55,610 nt of DNA from an uncultured Alphaproteobacteria bacterium (lineage in GTDB: Bacteria > Pseudomonadota > Alphaproteobacteria > HIMB59 > GCA-002718135), in NCBI GenBank assembly GCA_902625365.1, contig CACOAX010000005.1:1-55610 (forward strand), in the 5' to 3' direction. The notes beneath the pieces were generated by a model, which was given only the letters and a program-made list of their open reading frames with translations, was not told where the DNA came from and did no database searches. Position 1 is the first letter of the stretch; every line of letters starts with the position of its first letter. The position numbers were made by a program, and so were the translations under genes. This document shows, in pieces, positions 34,531 through 42,421 of this stretch.

Positions 34531-35760
34531 TTAGTTTTTTGAAATACCCTTCCAAGGTATTGGAATGGATGGAATATCTTCTTTTAAACCTCTTTGTATT
34601 TCACCTTTCTCATCATACATTGGTAAAGTACAGATTTGACCTTTTTGCACACTACCATCATCACAACTAACATCCACTATTGTGTCTGGTCCAAATTCTA
34701 CATTATCCATATGAACTATAGCAACACCACAAACTTGAAATGGTGACCATGTACTTGAAGTTACAATTCCAACTTTTTTATTATTAATAGAAATTTCAGA
34801 ATCAACTAATGCAAAACTATTTTCCACTCTCATACCCCATGTTAAACAATCTTTGCTTGCATTAAGTAAATAATCTCTTCCAATAAAATCTCCTTTATTA
34901 AAATCTATAAACTTTCCTAATCCAACAGCAAATGGAGATCGATCTCTTGTAAAATCTCTCCCTGCAGATAAGAGACCCGCCTCAATTCTTCTACATCTAA
35001 ATCCTGGTGATGCTGTTAGAATCATTCCCATTTCTTTGCCTTTACTGAGTATTAAGTCTCCAATTTTTTTTGAATCATTTTCTGGTCTTAAATAAATTTC
35101 CCAACCTAGTTCGTTCGTAAACCCAGTTCTACTTATAATTACTTTTTCTGATGCAATTGAAGCTTCAACCCAATCAAAATAATTAAAATTATTTTTTAAT
35201 GGTTGATCAACTAGTTTTTCTAAAAGTTTTAGAGATTTAGGGCCTTGTATTTGACTGACCCATACATTTGGATCTTTAATTTCAACATCTAAATTTTTCG
35301 AATGAGCTTTGTACCAACTATATAAATGTCCATCACCTTGTGCAAACCAAAATTTATTTTTTTCTAATCTTAATAATAATCCATCTGAAATCATTCCTCC
35401 ATCATGATAACAAGCAAATTGATAAGAACATCGTCCTATTTTTACTTTTGAAATATCTCTAGGAAATATTTGTTGAAGTAAATTTTCAGCATCTGGACCA
35501 GAAATTTCGTATGGATGCTCACCCGTATGTCGTAAAATTATTTCTTGTCTAGCTTTCCAATACATTTCATCTGCTGTAGCATGAGATAATTTTTCAAGCG
35601 TAAATCTACCATCGGCATAGTTAGTATATTCTGGGTTAAGTGGTAACTCTTGATATGTAAGAGGATGTATTTTCATGGGTCTAGCCAAATCTAGAGACCT
35701 ACCACTTTCTTTAATAACTGGTTTTACAACAAATCTGTAATTACTAACTAAATCTTCCAT
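34531..35760 (-). CDS. GcvT-fold aminomethyltransferase-like protein, second copy
   Basis: A folate-dependent GcvT/DmdA-fold protein of 409 residues, about 35 longer than its paralogue at 30113 because of an N-terminal extension (residues 1-55). HTGEHPYEISGPDAENLL, CYHDGGMISDGLLLRL, WVSQIQGPKSLKLL and RTGFTNELGWEIYL are the folate-binding core; FRCRRIEAGLLSAGRDF and GKFIDFNKGDFIGRDYL follow. It should move a one-carbon unit from an N- or S-methyl substrate to tetrahydrofolate. Substrate cannot be inferred. It is separated by 41 bases from the homocysteine methyltransferase and by 48 from the FMN enzyme. Confidence 0.7.
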   Translation of the reverse strand: MEDLVSNYRFVVKPVIKESGRSLDLARPMKIHPLTYQELPLNPEYTNYADGRFTLEKLSHATADEMYWKARQEIILRHTGEHPYEISGPDAENLLQQIFPRDISKVKIGRCSYQFACYHDGGMISDGLLLRLEKNKFWFAQGDGHLYSWYKAHSKNLDVEIKDPNVWVSQIQGPKSLKLLEKLVDQPLKNNFNYFDWVEASIASEKVIISRTGFTNELGWEIYLRPENDSKKIGDLILSKGKEMGMILTASPGFRCRRIEAGLLSAGRDFTRDRSPFAVGLGKFIDFNKGDFIGRDYLLNASKDCLTWGMRVENSFALVDSEISINNKKVGIVTSSTWSPFQVCGVAIVHMDNVEFGPDTIVDVSCDDGSVQKGQICTLPMYDEKGEIQRGLKEDIPSIPIPWKGISKN

Positions 35761-35801
35761 AAAATATATTCAGCTTATCACAAAATAATGAAAAAAAAAT
35801 T

Positions 35802-36725
35802 TTAAAATAAATTCTTAATAGCTTCAATATGTCGTGGCTTTACTTCACAGCATCCACCAACTAGAGTAACACCTTCATTTAAAGATTTTAAAACAAACTT
35901 TTTATATTTTTCTTCTCCAAATTCTTCATTTCGAGTTCCAAGTAACTCAACAGGATCAATATAATCATAATGTCCTTCAAAACCTTCTGAATTAAATTTT
36001 TCTTCATTACTAGTAGGCAGTTCTTTAAATAAATTCATTTTATAACCAAAAGGAAGCTTTTGTTTATTAAATATAGGAATACTCAAATTAACGATTTCAG
36101 GTGATACGCAGGCTGATACTATCCCGCAACAATTAAATTTTTGAATAGTTTCAAAAAGTTCATCAAGACTTTCTCCAGATGGTAATTTTCCATCATAACG
36201 TAAGTGTGCACCTACAAGAACTTGTTTATTAAATTCTTTTGAAGCTTCTAAAGCAATTTTTATTTCTTTGATGGAACACAAAACATCTAAGTAAAATATA
36301 TCGACATAATCTTTTAATATTTTTGCAATTTCATGAAAATAATTAAACATTGTTTCATCAGTTTCAAAATGTATTGGGGAATATGTATTACCTTGATTTG
36401 GCAATGAGCCTGCAATAATAACTTTTTTTTCACTTTCATTTTTTGCTTTTAATGCAAGTGCTCCAGCAGATCTTATTCCAAATTCAAATTTATCAAGTAA
36501 ATTATATTTTTTTAGTAGCCTCCTTCTAACACTAAAATTTGAAGTGACTATTAATTGTGATCCAGCATTTATAAAATTTTTATGCATTTCTAGGACCATT
36601 TGGTGATTATTTTCATTTAATAAAGCTTGTGCTGACCAAAGATCACCTGTTGTCTCTAAACCCATTTCCATTAAAGTTTGACCTGAACCTCCATCAAAGA
36701 GGTATTTCTTATTTTTTAAAAACAT
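35802..36725 (-). CDS. Homocysteine S-methyltransferase family protein (MmuM/BHMT-like)
   Basis: TIM-barrel methyltransferase with FDGGSGQTLMEMGL at the N-terminus and all three zinc cysteines of the family: C206 in GIVSACVSP and C292/C293 in GGCCEVKPRH. Known enzymes transfer a methyl from S-methylmethionine, dimethylsulfonium compounds or glycine betaine to homocysteine. At 307 residues it is MmuM-sized rather than BHMT-sized. It is the first enzyme gene after the solute-binding protein and may remove a methyl group from the imported compound, making methionine. Which onium compound is used cannot be told. Confidence 0.8.
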   Translation of the reverse strand: MFLKNKKYLFDGGSGQTLMEMGLETTGDLWSAQALLNENNHQMVLEMHKNFINAGSQLIVTSNFSVRRRLLKKYNLLDKFEFGIRSAGALALKAKNESEKKVIIAGSLPNQGNTYSPIHFETDETMFNYFHEIAKILKDYVDIFYLDVLCSIKEIKIALEASKEFNKQVLVGAHLRYDGKLPSGESLDELFETIQKFNCCGIVSACVSPEIVNLSIPIFNKQKLPFGYKMNLFKELPTSNEEKFNSEGFEGHYDYIDPVELLGTRNEEFGEEKYKKFVLKSLNEGVTLVGGCCEVKPRHIEAIKNLF

Positions 36726-36750
36726 TTTTTCGGAAGATTAGTAGAAATAG

Positions 36751-36774
36751 TGTGGCGCATTTAAATGCGCCACA
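36751..36774. repeat. GC-rich perfect palindrome in intercistronic gap
   Basis: TGTGGCGCA, then TTTAAA, then TGCGCCACA: a 24-base perfect palindrome that can fold as a 9-bp stem with a 6-base loop. It is markedly richer in G/C than its surroundings. It lies 16 bases downstream of the solute-binding protein stop on the leftward transcript and 25 bases before the next gene. There is no U-run after it, so it more likely protects or attenuates the mRNA than terminates it, which would keep binding-protein message above that of the enzymes. Confidence 0.65.
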
Positions 36775-36789
36775 AAGAAAATTAATATT

Positions 36790-38418
36790 TTATGCAAACC
36801 ACCAACGTTCAGAAAGTTTGTTACCGTCACTTTCCCAGTTACCAGCAACATCTTCACCATGAGCAAGTTTTTTAGAACCAGCACCAACGTATTGGTTAAA
36901 TGCATAAACAATTGCACCACCATCGTAGTTACAAAGAGCTTGTGCTTCCCAGTACATTGATTTTCTTTTTTCTGCATCAAGTTCTGATCTAGCAGATCTA
37001 ACAAGTTCATTGAAACGAACAGTTGAATCAGTTTGAACTAGATTACCCCAAGCAGCTTCGTTCCACTCTGTGTCATCTGTGAATGCAGCAGACCACATCA
37101 TATCTTCTGTAGGTCTTCCACCCCAAGAACTCATACTGAAACCTTTAGTGTTCCATACGTTACTCCAGTAACCATCTTCAGGTTCTTTTTTAACTCGAAG
37201 ATCGATACCACATTCTTGAGCAGATGCTGCTATCAAGTTAGTTGCATCTGTACATCCTGCATAAGGAACCTCAGAAGTACTAATTTCAATTGGTCCACTT
37301 ACTCCAGATTTTTTCCAGTGATAAGCAGCTTTATCAGCATCGAACTCTCTCTGCTCTAAAGCGCTATTATGGTATGGGTGAGCAGTAGAGATCGGATGAT
37401 CATTACCAACAGTACCATATCCAAGCATAATCTTATCAACAATTTCCTGTCTTTTGATTGCAAACTTCATTGCCATACGCACATCAAAGTTATCAAACGG
37501 TGGAACGTTCAATCTCATTGGAGCTGTATAGTGAGCGTAACCAGAAGCTGCTGTAATTTCTACACTAGGATTTCTAGTCAATAGATTAGCAGTTCTAAGA
37601 TCAACACCATTCATCCAGTCAATTTCACCGTTTAATAATGCTGCTTGTCTAGTAGCAGGATCATTAATTCCGATTACTTCAACTGAATCAAAGTGTGCAA
37701 CACTATCACCTTTGAAATAATTTGGATTTCTTTTTCCAAATTTTGCACCAACACCAGGATTGAATTCATCCATAATATATGGACCAGTTCCAATCGTTGA
37801 TTGAGCATCAACAACTCCATCTTTTGTTGGTTTAATCATAATGTGATAGTCAGTAGTTATTGCAGGCCAATCGGCATTTGCACCTTTTAGCTTAAAAATA
37901 ACTCTGTCGTTTCCATCAGCAGAAACTGTTTCAATTTGAGATAAAAGTCCACCTGCTGCCGAAGCAGTATCTGGATTCATATGATACTGATAGTTGAGTA
38001 CAACATCTTCTGCTGTCATTGATTTACCATTATGGAATTCAACACCTTTGCGAAGATTATATACCCATGTTTGAGCATCGTCTGATTCAATTGATTCAGC
38101 AAGCTCTCCAACAATTGTGTGATCTGAATCAACAACAGTTAGACAGTTCTGATATGACCAAGCAGTAGCTTGCATAAATGAGCTCTGATAAGTTGCTGGA
38201 TCAAGAGTATCAGTTGCATCTGCTGCACTATTACCCCATCTTAAATGTCCACCTTTTTTTGGTGTAGCTGCAACTGCTTTATCAGCTAATGATAATGCAA
38301 TTGGTAGCGTGACCCCGGTAGCAAGGACAGACATCATGAACTGTCTTCTATCAATAAGCCCTTTTGTTAGCTTTGAAGACTGTTCTTCAATGTATTTGTC
38401 TATTTTCTTATTTTTCAT
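36790..38418 (-). CDS. ABC transporter solute-binding protein, family 5, Tat-type signal
   Basis: A 542-residue peptide/opine/nickel-type (SBP_bac_5) binding protein. The N-terminus has DRRQFMMS at 23-30, a twin-arginine-like motif, then a hydrophobic stretch and AVA at about 48-50, so the mature protein is periplasmic and possibly exported folded. LDPATYQSSFMQATAW, VYNLRKGVEFHNGK and GTGPYIMDEF are typical family segments. I choose ATG 38418 because it has a GGGAGG four bases upstream; the 32-residue longer frame lacks these features. It is divergent from its permeases and heads the nine-gene unit. The ligand is unknown; the enzyme content suggests a methylated hydroxy acid or onium compound rather than peptides. 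Confidence 0.85.
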   Translation of the reverse strand: MKNKKIDKYIEEQSSKLTKGLIDRRQFMMSVLATGVTLPIALSLADKAVAATPKKGGHLRWGNSAADATDTLDPATYQSSFMQATAWSYQNCLTVVDSDHTIVGELAESIESDDAQTWVYNLRKGVEFHNGKSMTAEDVVLNYQYHMNPDTASAAGGLLSQIETVSADGNDRVIFKLKGANADWPAITTDYHIMIKPTKDGVVDAQSTIGTGPYIMDEFNPGVGAKFGKRNPNYFKGDSVAHFDSVEVIGINDPATRQAALLNGEIDWMNGVDLRTANLLTRNPSVEITAASGYAHYTAPMRLNVPPFDNFDVRMAMKFAIKRQEIVDKIMLGYGTVGNDHPISTAHPYHNSALEQREFDADKAAYHWKKSGVSGPIEISTSEVPYAGCTDATNLIAASAQECGIDLRVKKEPEDGYWSNVWNTKGFSMSSWGGRPTEDMMWSAAFTDDTEWNEAAWGNLVQTDSTVRFNELVRSARSELDAEKRKSMYWEAQALCNYDGGAIVYAFNQYVGAGSKKLAHGEDVAGNWESDGNKLSERWWFA

Positions 38419-38422
38419 TTGT

Positions 38423-38428
38423 CCTCCC
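38423..38428 (-). promoter_or_regulatory. Strong ribosome-binding site for binding-protein gene
   Basis: On the minus strand GGGAGG lies four bases before ATG 38418 and fixes that start. Most other starts I examined in the window have no such motif, so this gene is probably translated strongly. Confidence 0.75.
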
Positions 38429-38435
38429 TTATAAT

Positions 38436-38462
38436 TGAACAAAAACCTAAGATTTTTGTTCA
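38436..38462. repeat. Inverted repeat in binding-protein leader
   Basis: TGAACAAAAA and TTTTTGTTCA form a perfect 10-bp inverted repeat with a 7-base loop. It sits seven bases upstream of the GGGAGG of the binding-protein gene, so it could be an mRNA leader hairpin that modulates translation, or a dimeric operator. It does not match a riboswitch class that I recognise. Confidence 0.45.
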
Positions 38463-38518
38463 TAATTTCTAGAAATTTAACAAAAAACAAACTTAAGTTA
38501 ATATATAAAAACATATAT

Positions 38519-38538
38519 AACGTATTAATTCAACGTAT
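38519..38538. promoter_or_regulatory. Direct repeats in divergent regulatory region
   Basis: AACGTAT occurs twice, at 38519-38525 and 38532-38538, a 13-base period, in the middle of the 201-base gap between the divergent binding-protein and permease genes. Such a pair could be a regulator site controlling both directions. No cognate regulator gene is adjacent. Confidence 0.3.
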
Positions 38539-38562
38539 AAATTATTAATTTTAGCTTACATG

Positions 38563-38591
38563 TTGACCTAATTTAGACAAAACTTTAAGAA
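38563..38591 (+). promoter_or_regulatory. Candidate sigma-70-type promoter for the permease operon
   Basis: TTGACC at 38563-38568 and TAAGAA at 38586-38591 are 17 bases apart and lie just upstream of the ribosome-binding site at 38608. The -10 element is imperfect, so this is a weak call. Confidence 0.3.
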
Positions 38592-38607
38592 TTAAGATTG
38601 TATCTTT

Positions 38608-38615
38608 AAGGAGGG
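38608..38615 (+). promoter_or_regulatory. Strong ribosome-binding site that points to an ATT start
   Basis: AAGGAGGG is a near-perfect anti-16S match. The only codon in the permease frame at normal distance is ATT at 38620 (five bases after GGAGG). The first conventional start, TTG 38653, is 38 bases away and has no such motif. Confidence 0.6.
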
Positions 38616-38619
38616 TAAT

Positions 38620-39618
38620 ATTAGTAGAATTCATCCAATATTTAGAACAATTTTGTTAAGGCTTAGCCTTGGTCTCGTTACAGTTTTTGCTTTTTCGGTA
38701 ATAATATTTAGTACATTCTCTTTTTTACCGGGAGACTTTGCCACGGAAATATTAGGGCAAAGTGCAACAAAATCTGCAGTAAAAGCCCTAAGAGCAGAAT
38801 TGGGTTTAGATAAACCTCCGGTAACAAGATATTTTGATTGGTTAGGAAATGTTTTTCAAGGAGATTTTGGTAGTTCTTTCTCTGGAAGATCTAAAGTTCA
38901 AGGGGATCAAGGTGATAGGTCTAGAGAAGTTGTTGGTTTAATTGTCCCCAGATTAAAGAATACATTATTTTTAACAGGGGTTGCCGCCATGTTGGCTATT
39001 CCTCTATCTTTAATCTTAGGTATCTCAGCAGCATTATACAGAAACTCTTATTATGATAGGTCAGCAACTGGAGTTAGCTTAGTAACCGTATCTTCACCAG
39101 AATTTTTTACAGCCTATATTTTTATTCTTTTACTAGCGACACTGTTTCCAGTTTTTCCAACTATTTCTAATGTGGATGAAGCTTCAACTTTGGCTGAAAG
39201 ATTTTACAGGACTGCTCTTCCAGTTTTTACTTTGACATTAATTACTATGGGTCACATGATGAGAATGACAAGGTCAGCGATAATAAATATCTTATCAAGT
39301 GAATATATTGAAATGGCAAAATTATCGGGAGCTTCTAGATACGAGGTAATTGTTAAACACGCACTTCCAAATGCTTGGGCACCTATTTCTCAAGTAATTG
39401 CAATAAACTTAGCTTATATGTTGATTGGCTCAGTTGTTGTTGAATATGTTTTTAACTATCAAGGTATTGGTAGGTTGATGGTCGGATCAGTCTATAATCG
39501 AGATTTACCCGTTGTTCAAGCTTGTGCATTAATTTTTGCATCAACATATGTAATATTAAATTTAATTGCTGACTTGATCGGAATTATTTCTAACCCAAGG
39601 TTACTATACCCAAAATGA
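38620..39618 (+). CDS. ABC transporter permease, DppB/OppB type
   Basis: Inner-membrane permease with about six transmembrane segments. FLPGDFATEILG near residues 35-46 and the cytoplasmic EAA-type loop LSGASRYEVIVKHALPN are family marks. The frame is open upstream of TTG 38653, and starting at ATT 38620 adds MSRIHPIFRTI before ILLRLSLGLV, which gives the usual DppB N-terminus and puts the strong ribosome-binding site at correct spacing; 332 residues result. It overlaps the next permease by 4 bases and pairs with the divergent binding protein at 36790. Confidence 0.85.
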   Translation: MSRIHPIFRTILLRLSLGLVTVFAFSVIIFSTFSFLPGDFATEILGQSATKSAVKALRAELGLDKPPVTRYFDWLGNVFQGDFGSSFSGRSKVQGDQGDRSREVVGLIVPRLKNTLFLTGVAAMLAIPLSLILGISAALYRNSYYDRSATGVSLVTVSSPEFFTAYIFILLLATLFPVFPTISNVDEASTLAERFYRTALPVFTLTLITMGHMMRMTRSAIINILSSEYIEMAKLSGASRYEVIVKHALPNAWAPISQVIAINLAYMLIGSVVVEYVFNYQGIGRLMVGSVYNRDLPVVQACALIFASTYVILNLIADLIGIISNPRLLYPK

Positions 39619-40535
39619 GCGAAAATTTATCTTATTCTGCAAAAAGTGAAGTTGCAAATTTAATTAAAAGAAGAACTAGATTAGAAAGATTAAAAATTGC
39701 CTTATCAAAAGCTCCAATCTCAGCTTGGTTTGGTATGATTGTACTATTTATATATTTTTTTGCTGCAATATTTGCTCCCTTAATTGCTCCACATGGAGAA
39801 GCAGAAATATTCCCAGTAGCTTATGCTCCTTGGGGTGATGGTCATATATTTGGTACTGATCAAATTGGAAGAGATATTTTTTCTCGCATTATCTATGCTG
39901 CAAGAAATACAATTGGTATTTGTTTATTGGCTACTTTTATTGCTTTAGGAATTGGAACGGTATTTGGAATTATAGCTGCTCTGGATAGAAGGTATTTAGA
40001 TCAGCTATTAAGTAGAATAGTAGACACGCTTATGGCTATACCTGTAATGATTTTTACTTTTATACTTTTATCAGTTTTTGGACCTACTAATTTTAATTTA
40101 ATTGTCATTTTAGGAATTTTGGAGTCAACTAGATTTTTTAGAATATCAAGATCAGTTGCTGTTGGTCAAGTTGTTCTAGAATATGTAGAGGTCGCGAGAT
40201 TAAGAGGTGAAAATTTATCATATATTATTTTCAGAGAAATACTTCCTAATATAGCTTCACCTTTGATTATTGAGTTTGGTTTAAGGTTCATATTTATAAT
40301 TTTTACAATATCTAGTTTAAGTTTTTTAGGAATTGGCATTCAACCCCCTTCAGCAGATTGGGCATCAATGGTGAGGGAAAATGCAATACTTATTCAATAT
40401 GCGCAATATGATATAACAGCAGGTTTAACACCATTAATTCCAGCTGCTGCAATTGCTTTACTTTGTGTATCAATTAATTTTGTTGTTGATTGGTATCTTT
40501 ACATTACTAGCGGATTAAAAGATGACGTTAAATAA
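39615..40535 (+). CDS. ABC transporter permease, DppC/OppC type
   Basis: 306 residues with an N-terminal cytoplasmic region, then six hydrophobic segments. GTDQIGRDIFSRIIYAAR near 75-92 is the DppC hallmark, and LRGENLSYIIFREILPNI near 195-212 is the EAA loop contacting the ATPase. LSFLGIGIQPPSADWASM follows. It forms the heterodimeric channel with the preceding permease. The 14-base overlap with the ATPase gene suggests translational coupling. Confidence 0.9.
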   Translation: MSENLSYSAKSEVANLIKRRTRLERLKIALSKAPISAWFGMIVLFIYFFAAIFAPLIAPHGEAEIFPVAYAPWGDGHIFGTDQIGRDIFSRIIYAARNTIGICLLATFIALGIGTVFGIIAALDRRYLDQLLSRIVDTLMAIPVMIFTFILLSVFGPTNFNLIVILGILESTRFFRISRSVAVGQVVLEYVEVARLRGENLSYIIFREILPNIASPLIIEFGLRFIFIIFTISSLSFLGIGIQPPSADWASMVRENAILIQYAQYDITAGLTPLIPAAAIALLCVSINFVVDWYLYITSGLKDDVK

Positions 40536-42135
40536 ATCAAAAGAACTCCTGCTTGAAATGAAAAATATCCATATTGATGGATTTTCAGATGAGAGATGGC
40601 ATAAAATTTTAAAAGGTGTAGATTTGACTTTACACAGAGGAGAAATACTAGGATTAATTGGAGAGAGTGGTGCGGGAAAATCTACTATGGGTAAAGCTGC
40701 AATGGGCTATACCCAACCAGGTTGTAAGATTATAAAGGGAGAAATTAATTTTAATGGCATAGACCTCGCTAAACTAACTGAATTTGAAAAGAGAAAAATT
40801 TGGGGAACTAAAATATCTTATGTTGCTCAATCAGCAGCAGCATCTTTTAATCCTGCTCATAGATTAATGGACCAAACAATAAGTGCTGCTAATAGATTAA
40901 AGATAAATTCAACTGATGTATTAAAAAAAGATGCGGTTCAACTTTATGAATCACTACAGCTTCCAGATGCGGAAAATATAGGAGATAGATACCCGCATCA
41001 AGTATCTGGAGGGCAACTACAAAGAATAATGACTGCAATGGCTATGTCCCCAAGACCAGAGTTAATTATATTTGATGAGCCCACAACAGCTTTAGATGTA
41101 ACAACTCAAGTTGAAGTATTATCTGCTATGAGATCTATAGTAGATAAATTTAATACAGCAGCAATTTATATTACTCATGATTTAGCCGTAGTTGCGCAAA
41201 TGGCTGATAGAATAAAAGTTTTGCGATACGGTGAAGAAGTTGAAGAAGCTGAAACAAGAGATATGCTATCAAACCCAAAAGAAGAATACACCAAATCTCT
41301 ATGGTCAGTAAGATCACTGATCAAGCCTGAAGAAACTAATGAAGATTATATGTTGTCTATTAAAAATATTGATGCAGCATATGGCTCATCAAAGGTCTTA
41401 CACAATGTTTCTATAGATATTCCTAAAGGTAAAACAGTAGCTATAGTTGGTGAAAGTGGATCAGGAAAATCAACAACAGCAAGAGTAATTACAGGCTTAC
41501 TTCCTCAATTAAAAGGAGAAATAATTTTTGATGGAAAAAAATTGTCTCCAAAACTTGAGCAAAGGTCAAAAGAAGAATTAAGAAGAATTCAAATAATTTT
41601 TCAAATGCCTGATACTGCAATGAACCCTCGTCAAACTGTTGATGAAATAATAGGAAGGCCAATAGAATTTTATCAAGGTATAAAAGGGAAAGAAAGAGAA
41701 GCAAAAGTTATTGAATTATTAAAAATGATTGAGCTAGATGAAACTTTTTTAGATAGATTACCATCCGAATTATCTGGAGGTCAAAAACAGAGAATATGCA
41801 TTGCAAGAGCTTTAGCGGCTAACCCAGATTTAATTATTTGTGATGAAGTGACATCAGCGCTAGATCAAATTGTTCAAGAAGGAATATTAAAATTACTCCA
41901 AAAATTACAAAAAGATCTTGGTGTAACTTATATTTTTATTACTCATGATATAGCGACAGTTAAAGCAATCTCAGATGAAATAGTTGTTATGTATCAAGGT
42001 GAGGTAGTGGAACAGGGTTTGAAAAGTAAAATTTTAAATCCACCATATCCTGATTATACAGAACTTTTATTGTCTTCAGTCCCAGAAATGGATCCTGATT
42101 GGCTAACTAATCTTCTGAATAAAAGATCTTCATAG
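40522..42135 (+). CDS. Double ABC ATPase (DppD-DppF fusion)
   Basis: Two complete nucleotide-binding domains in one chain of 537 residues. Domain 1: Walker A GESGAGKST near 47-55, signature SGGQLQRI and Walker B LIIFDEPTTALD. Domain 2: GESGSGKST near 310-318, SGGQKQRI and LIICDEVTSALD. Each has an H-loop (YITHD, FITHD). Fused ATPases of this kind (YejF/GsiA-like) energise peptide- and opine-type importers. The fusion matches the single binding protein and two permeases of this locus. The small unknown gene begins 19 bases later. Confidence 0.9.
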   Translation: MTLNKSKELLLEMKNIHIDGFSDERWHKILKGVDLTLHRGEILGLIGESGAGKSTMGKAAMGYTQPGCKIIKGEINFNGIDLAKLTEFEKRKIWGTKISYVAQSAAASFNPAHRLMDQTISAANRLKINSTDVLKKDAVQLYESLQLPDAENIGDRYPHQVSGGQLQRIMTAMAMSPRPELIIFDEPTTALDVTTQVEVLSAMRSIVDKFNTAAIYITHDLAVVAQMADRIKVLRYGEEVEEAETRDMLSNPKEEYTKSLWSVRSLIKPEETNEDYMLSIKNIDAAYGSSKVLHNVSIDIPKGKTVAIVGESGSGKSTTARVITGLLPQLKGEIIFDGKKLSPKLEQRSKEELRRIQIIFQMPDTAMNPRQTVDEIIGRPIEFYQGIKGKEREAKVIELLKMIELDETFLDRLPSELSGGQKQRICIARALAANPDLIICDEVTSALDQIVQEGILKLLQKLQKDLGVTYIFITHDIATVKAISDEIVVMYQGEVVEQGLKSKILNPPYPDYTELLLSSVPEMDPDWLTNLLNKRSS

Positions 42136-42154
42136 TCAATCTATATTTTAAATT

Positions 42155-42421
42155 ATGAATATATTTAAATTTTTACTTAATTTTTTTTCTAGCAAAGAAA
42201 ATAGAATAGATAATCTAGAGGCAAAAAATATAATGATAATTGAGAACAATTTTAATAAAGATAATTTAACATTAGGTTCTATTTACAAAGTAAATCAAAA
42301 TATAAAACTAAAAAATTTTAAAAATAAAATTCTTGAAGACAACTTAACAATAGTAGTTACTGATAATAAAGGTAAAAATATTGGATATATTTCTAAAAAA
42401 GAGATAGATAATATTCAATAA
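42155..42421 (+). CDS. Small protein of unknown function
   Basis: 88 residues, not recognised. The first 12 residues are hydrophobic/aromatic (MNIFKFLLNFFS) and could associate with the membrane; the remainder is lysine/asparagine rich, with VTDNKGKNIGYISKKEI at the C-terminus. That ending loosely recalls the closing strand of HIRAN-type domains, but the match is too short to use. It sits between the ATPase gene and an SDR, with no gap before the latter, so it is very likely cotranscribed and real. Confidence 0.55.
   Translation: MNIFKFLLNFFSSKENRIDNLEAKNIMIIENNFNKDNLTLGSIYKVNQNIKLKNFKNKILEDNLTIVVTDNKGKNIGYISKKEIDNIQ

Noticed and set aside
36738-37010. 90-residue minus-strand frame in another phase across the binding-protein C-terminus
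   Set aside because: Shadow of the binding-protein gene and crosses the palindrome; composition is not protein-like.
38436-38462. Leader hairpin as a known riboswitch
   Set aside because: Only a single A/T-rich stem; no conserved core of glycine, SAM, TPP or other riboswitches is recognisable.
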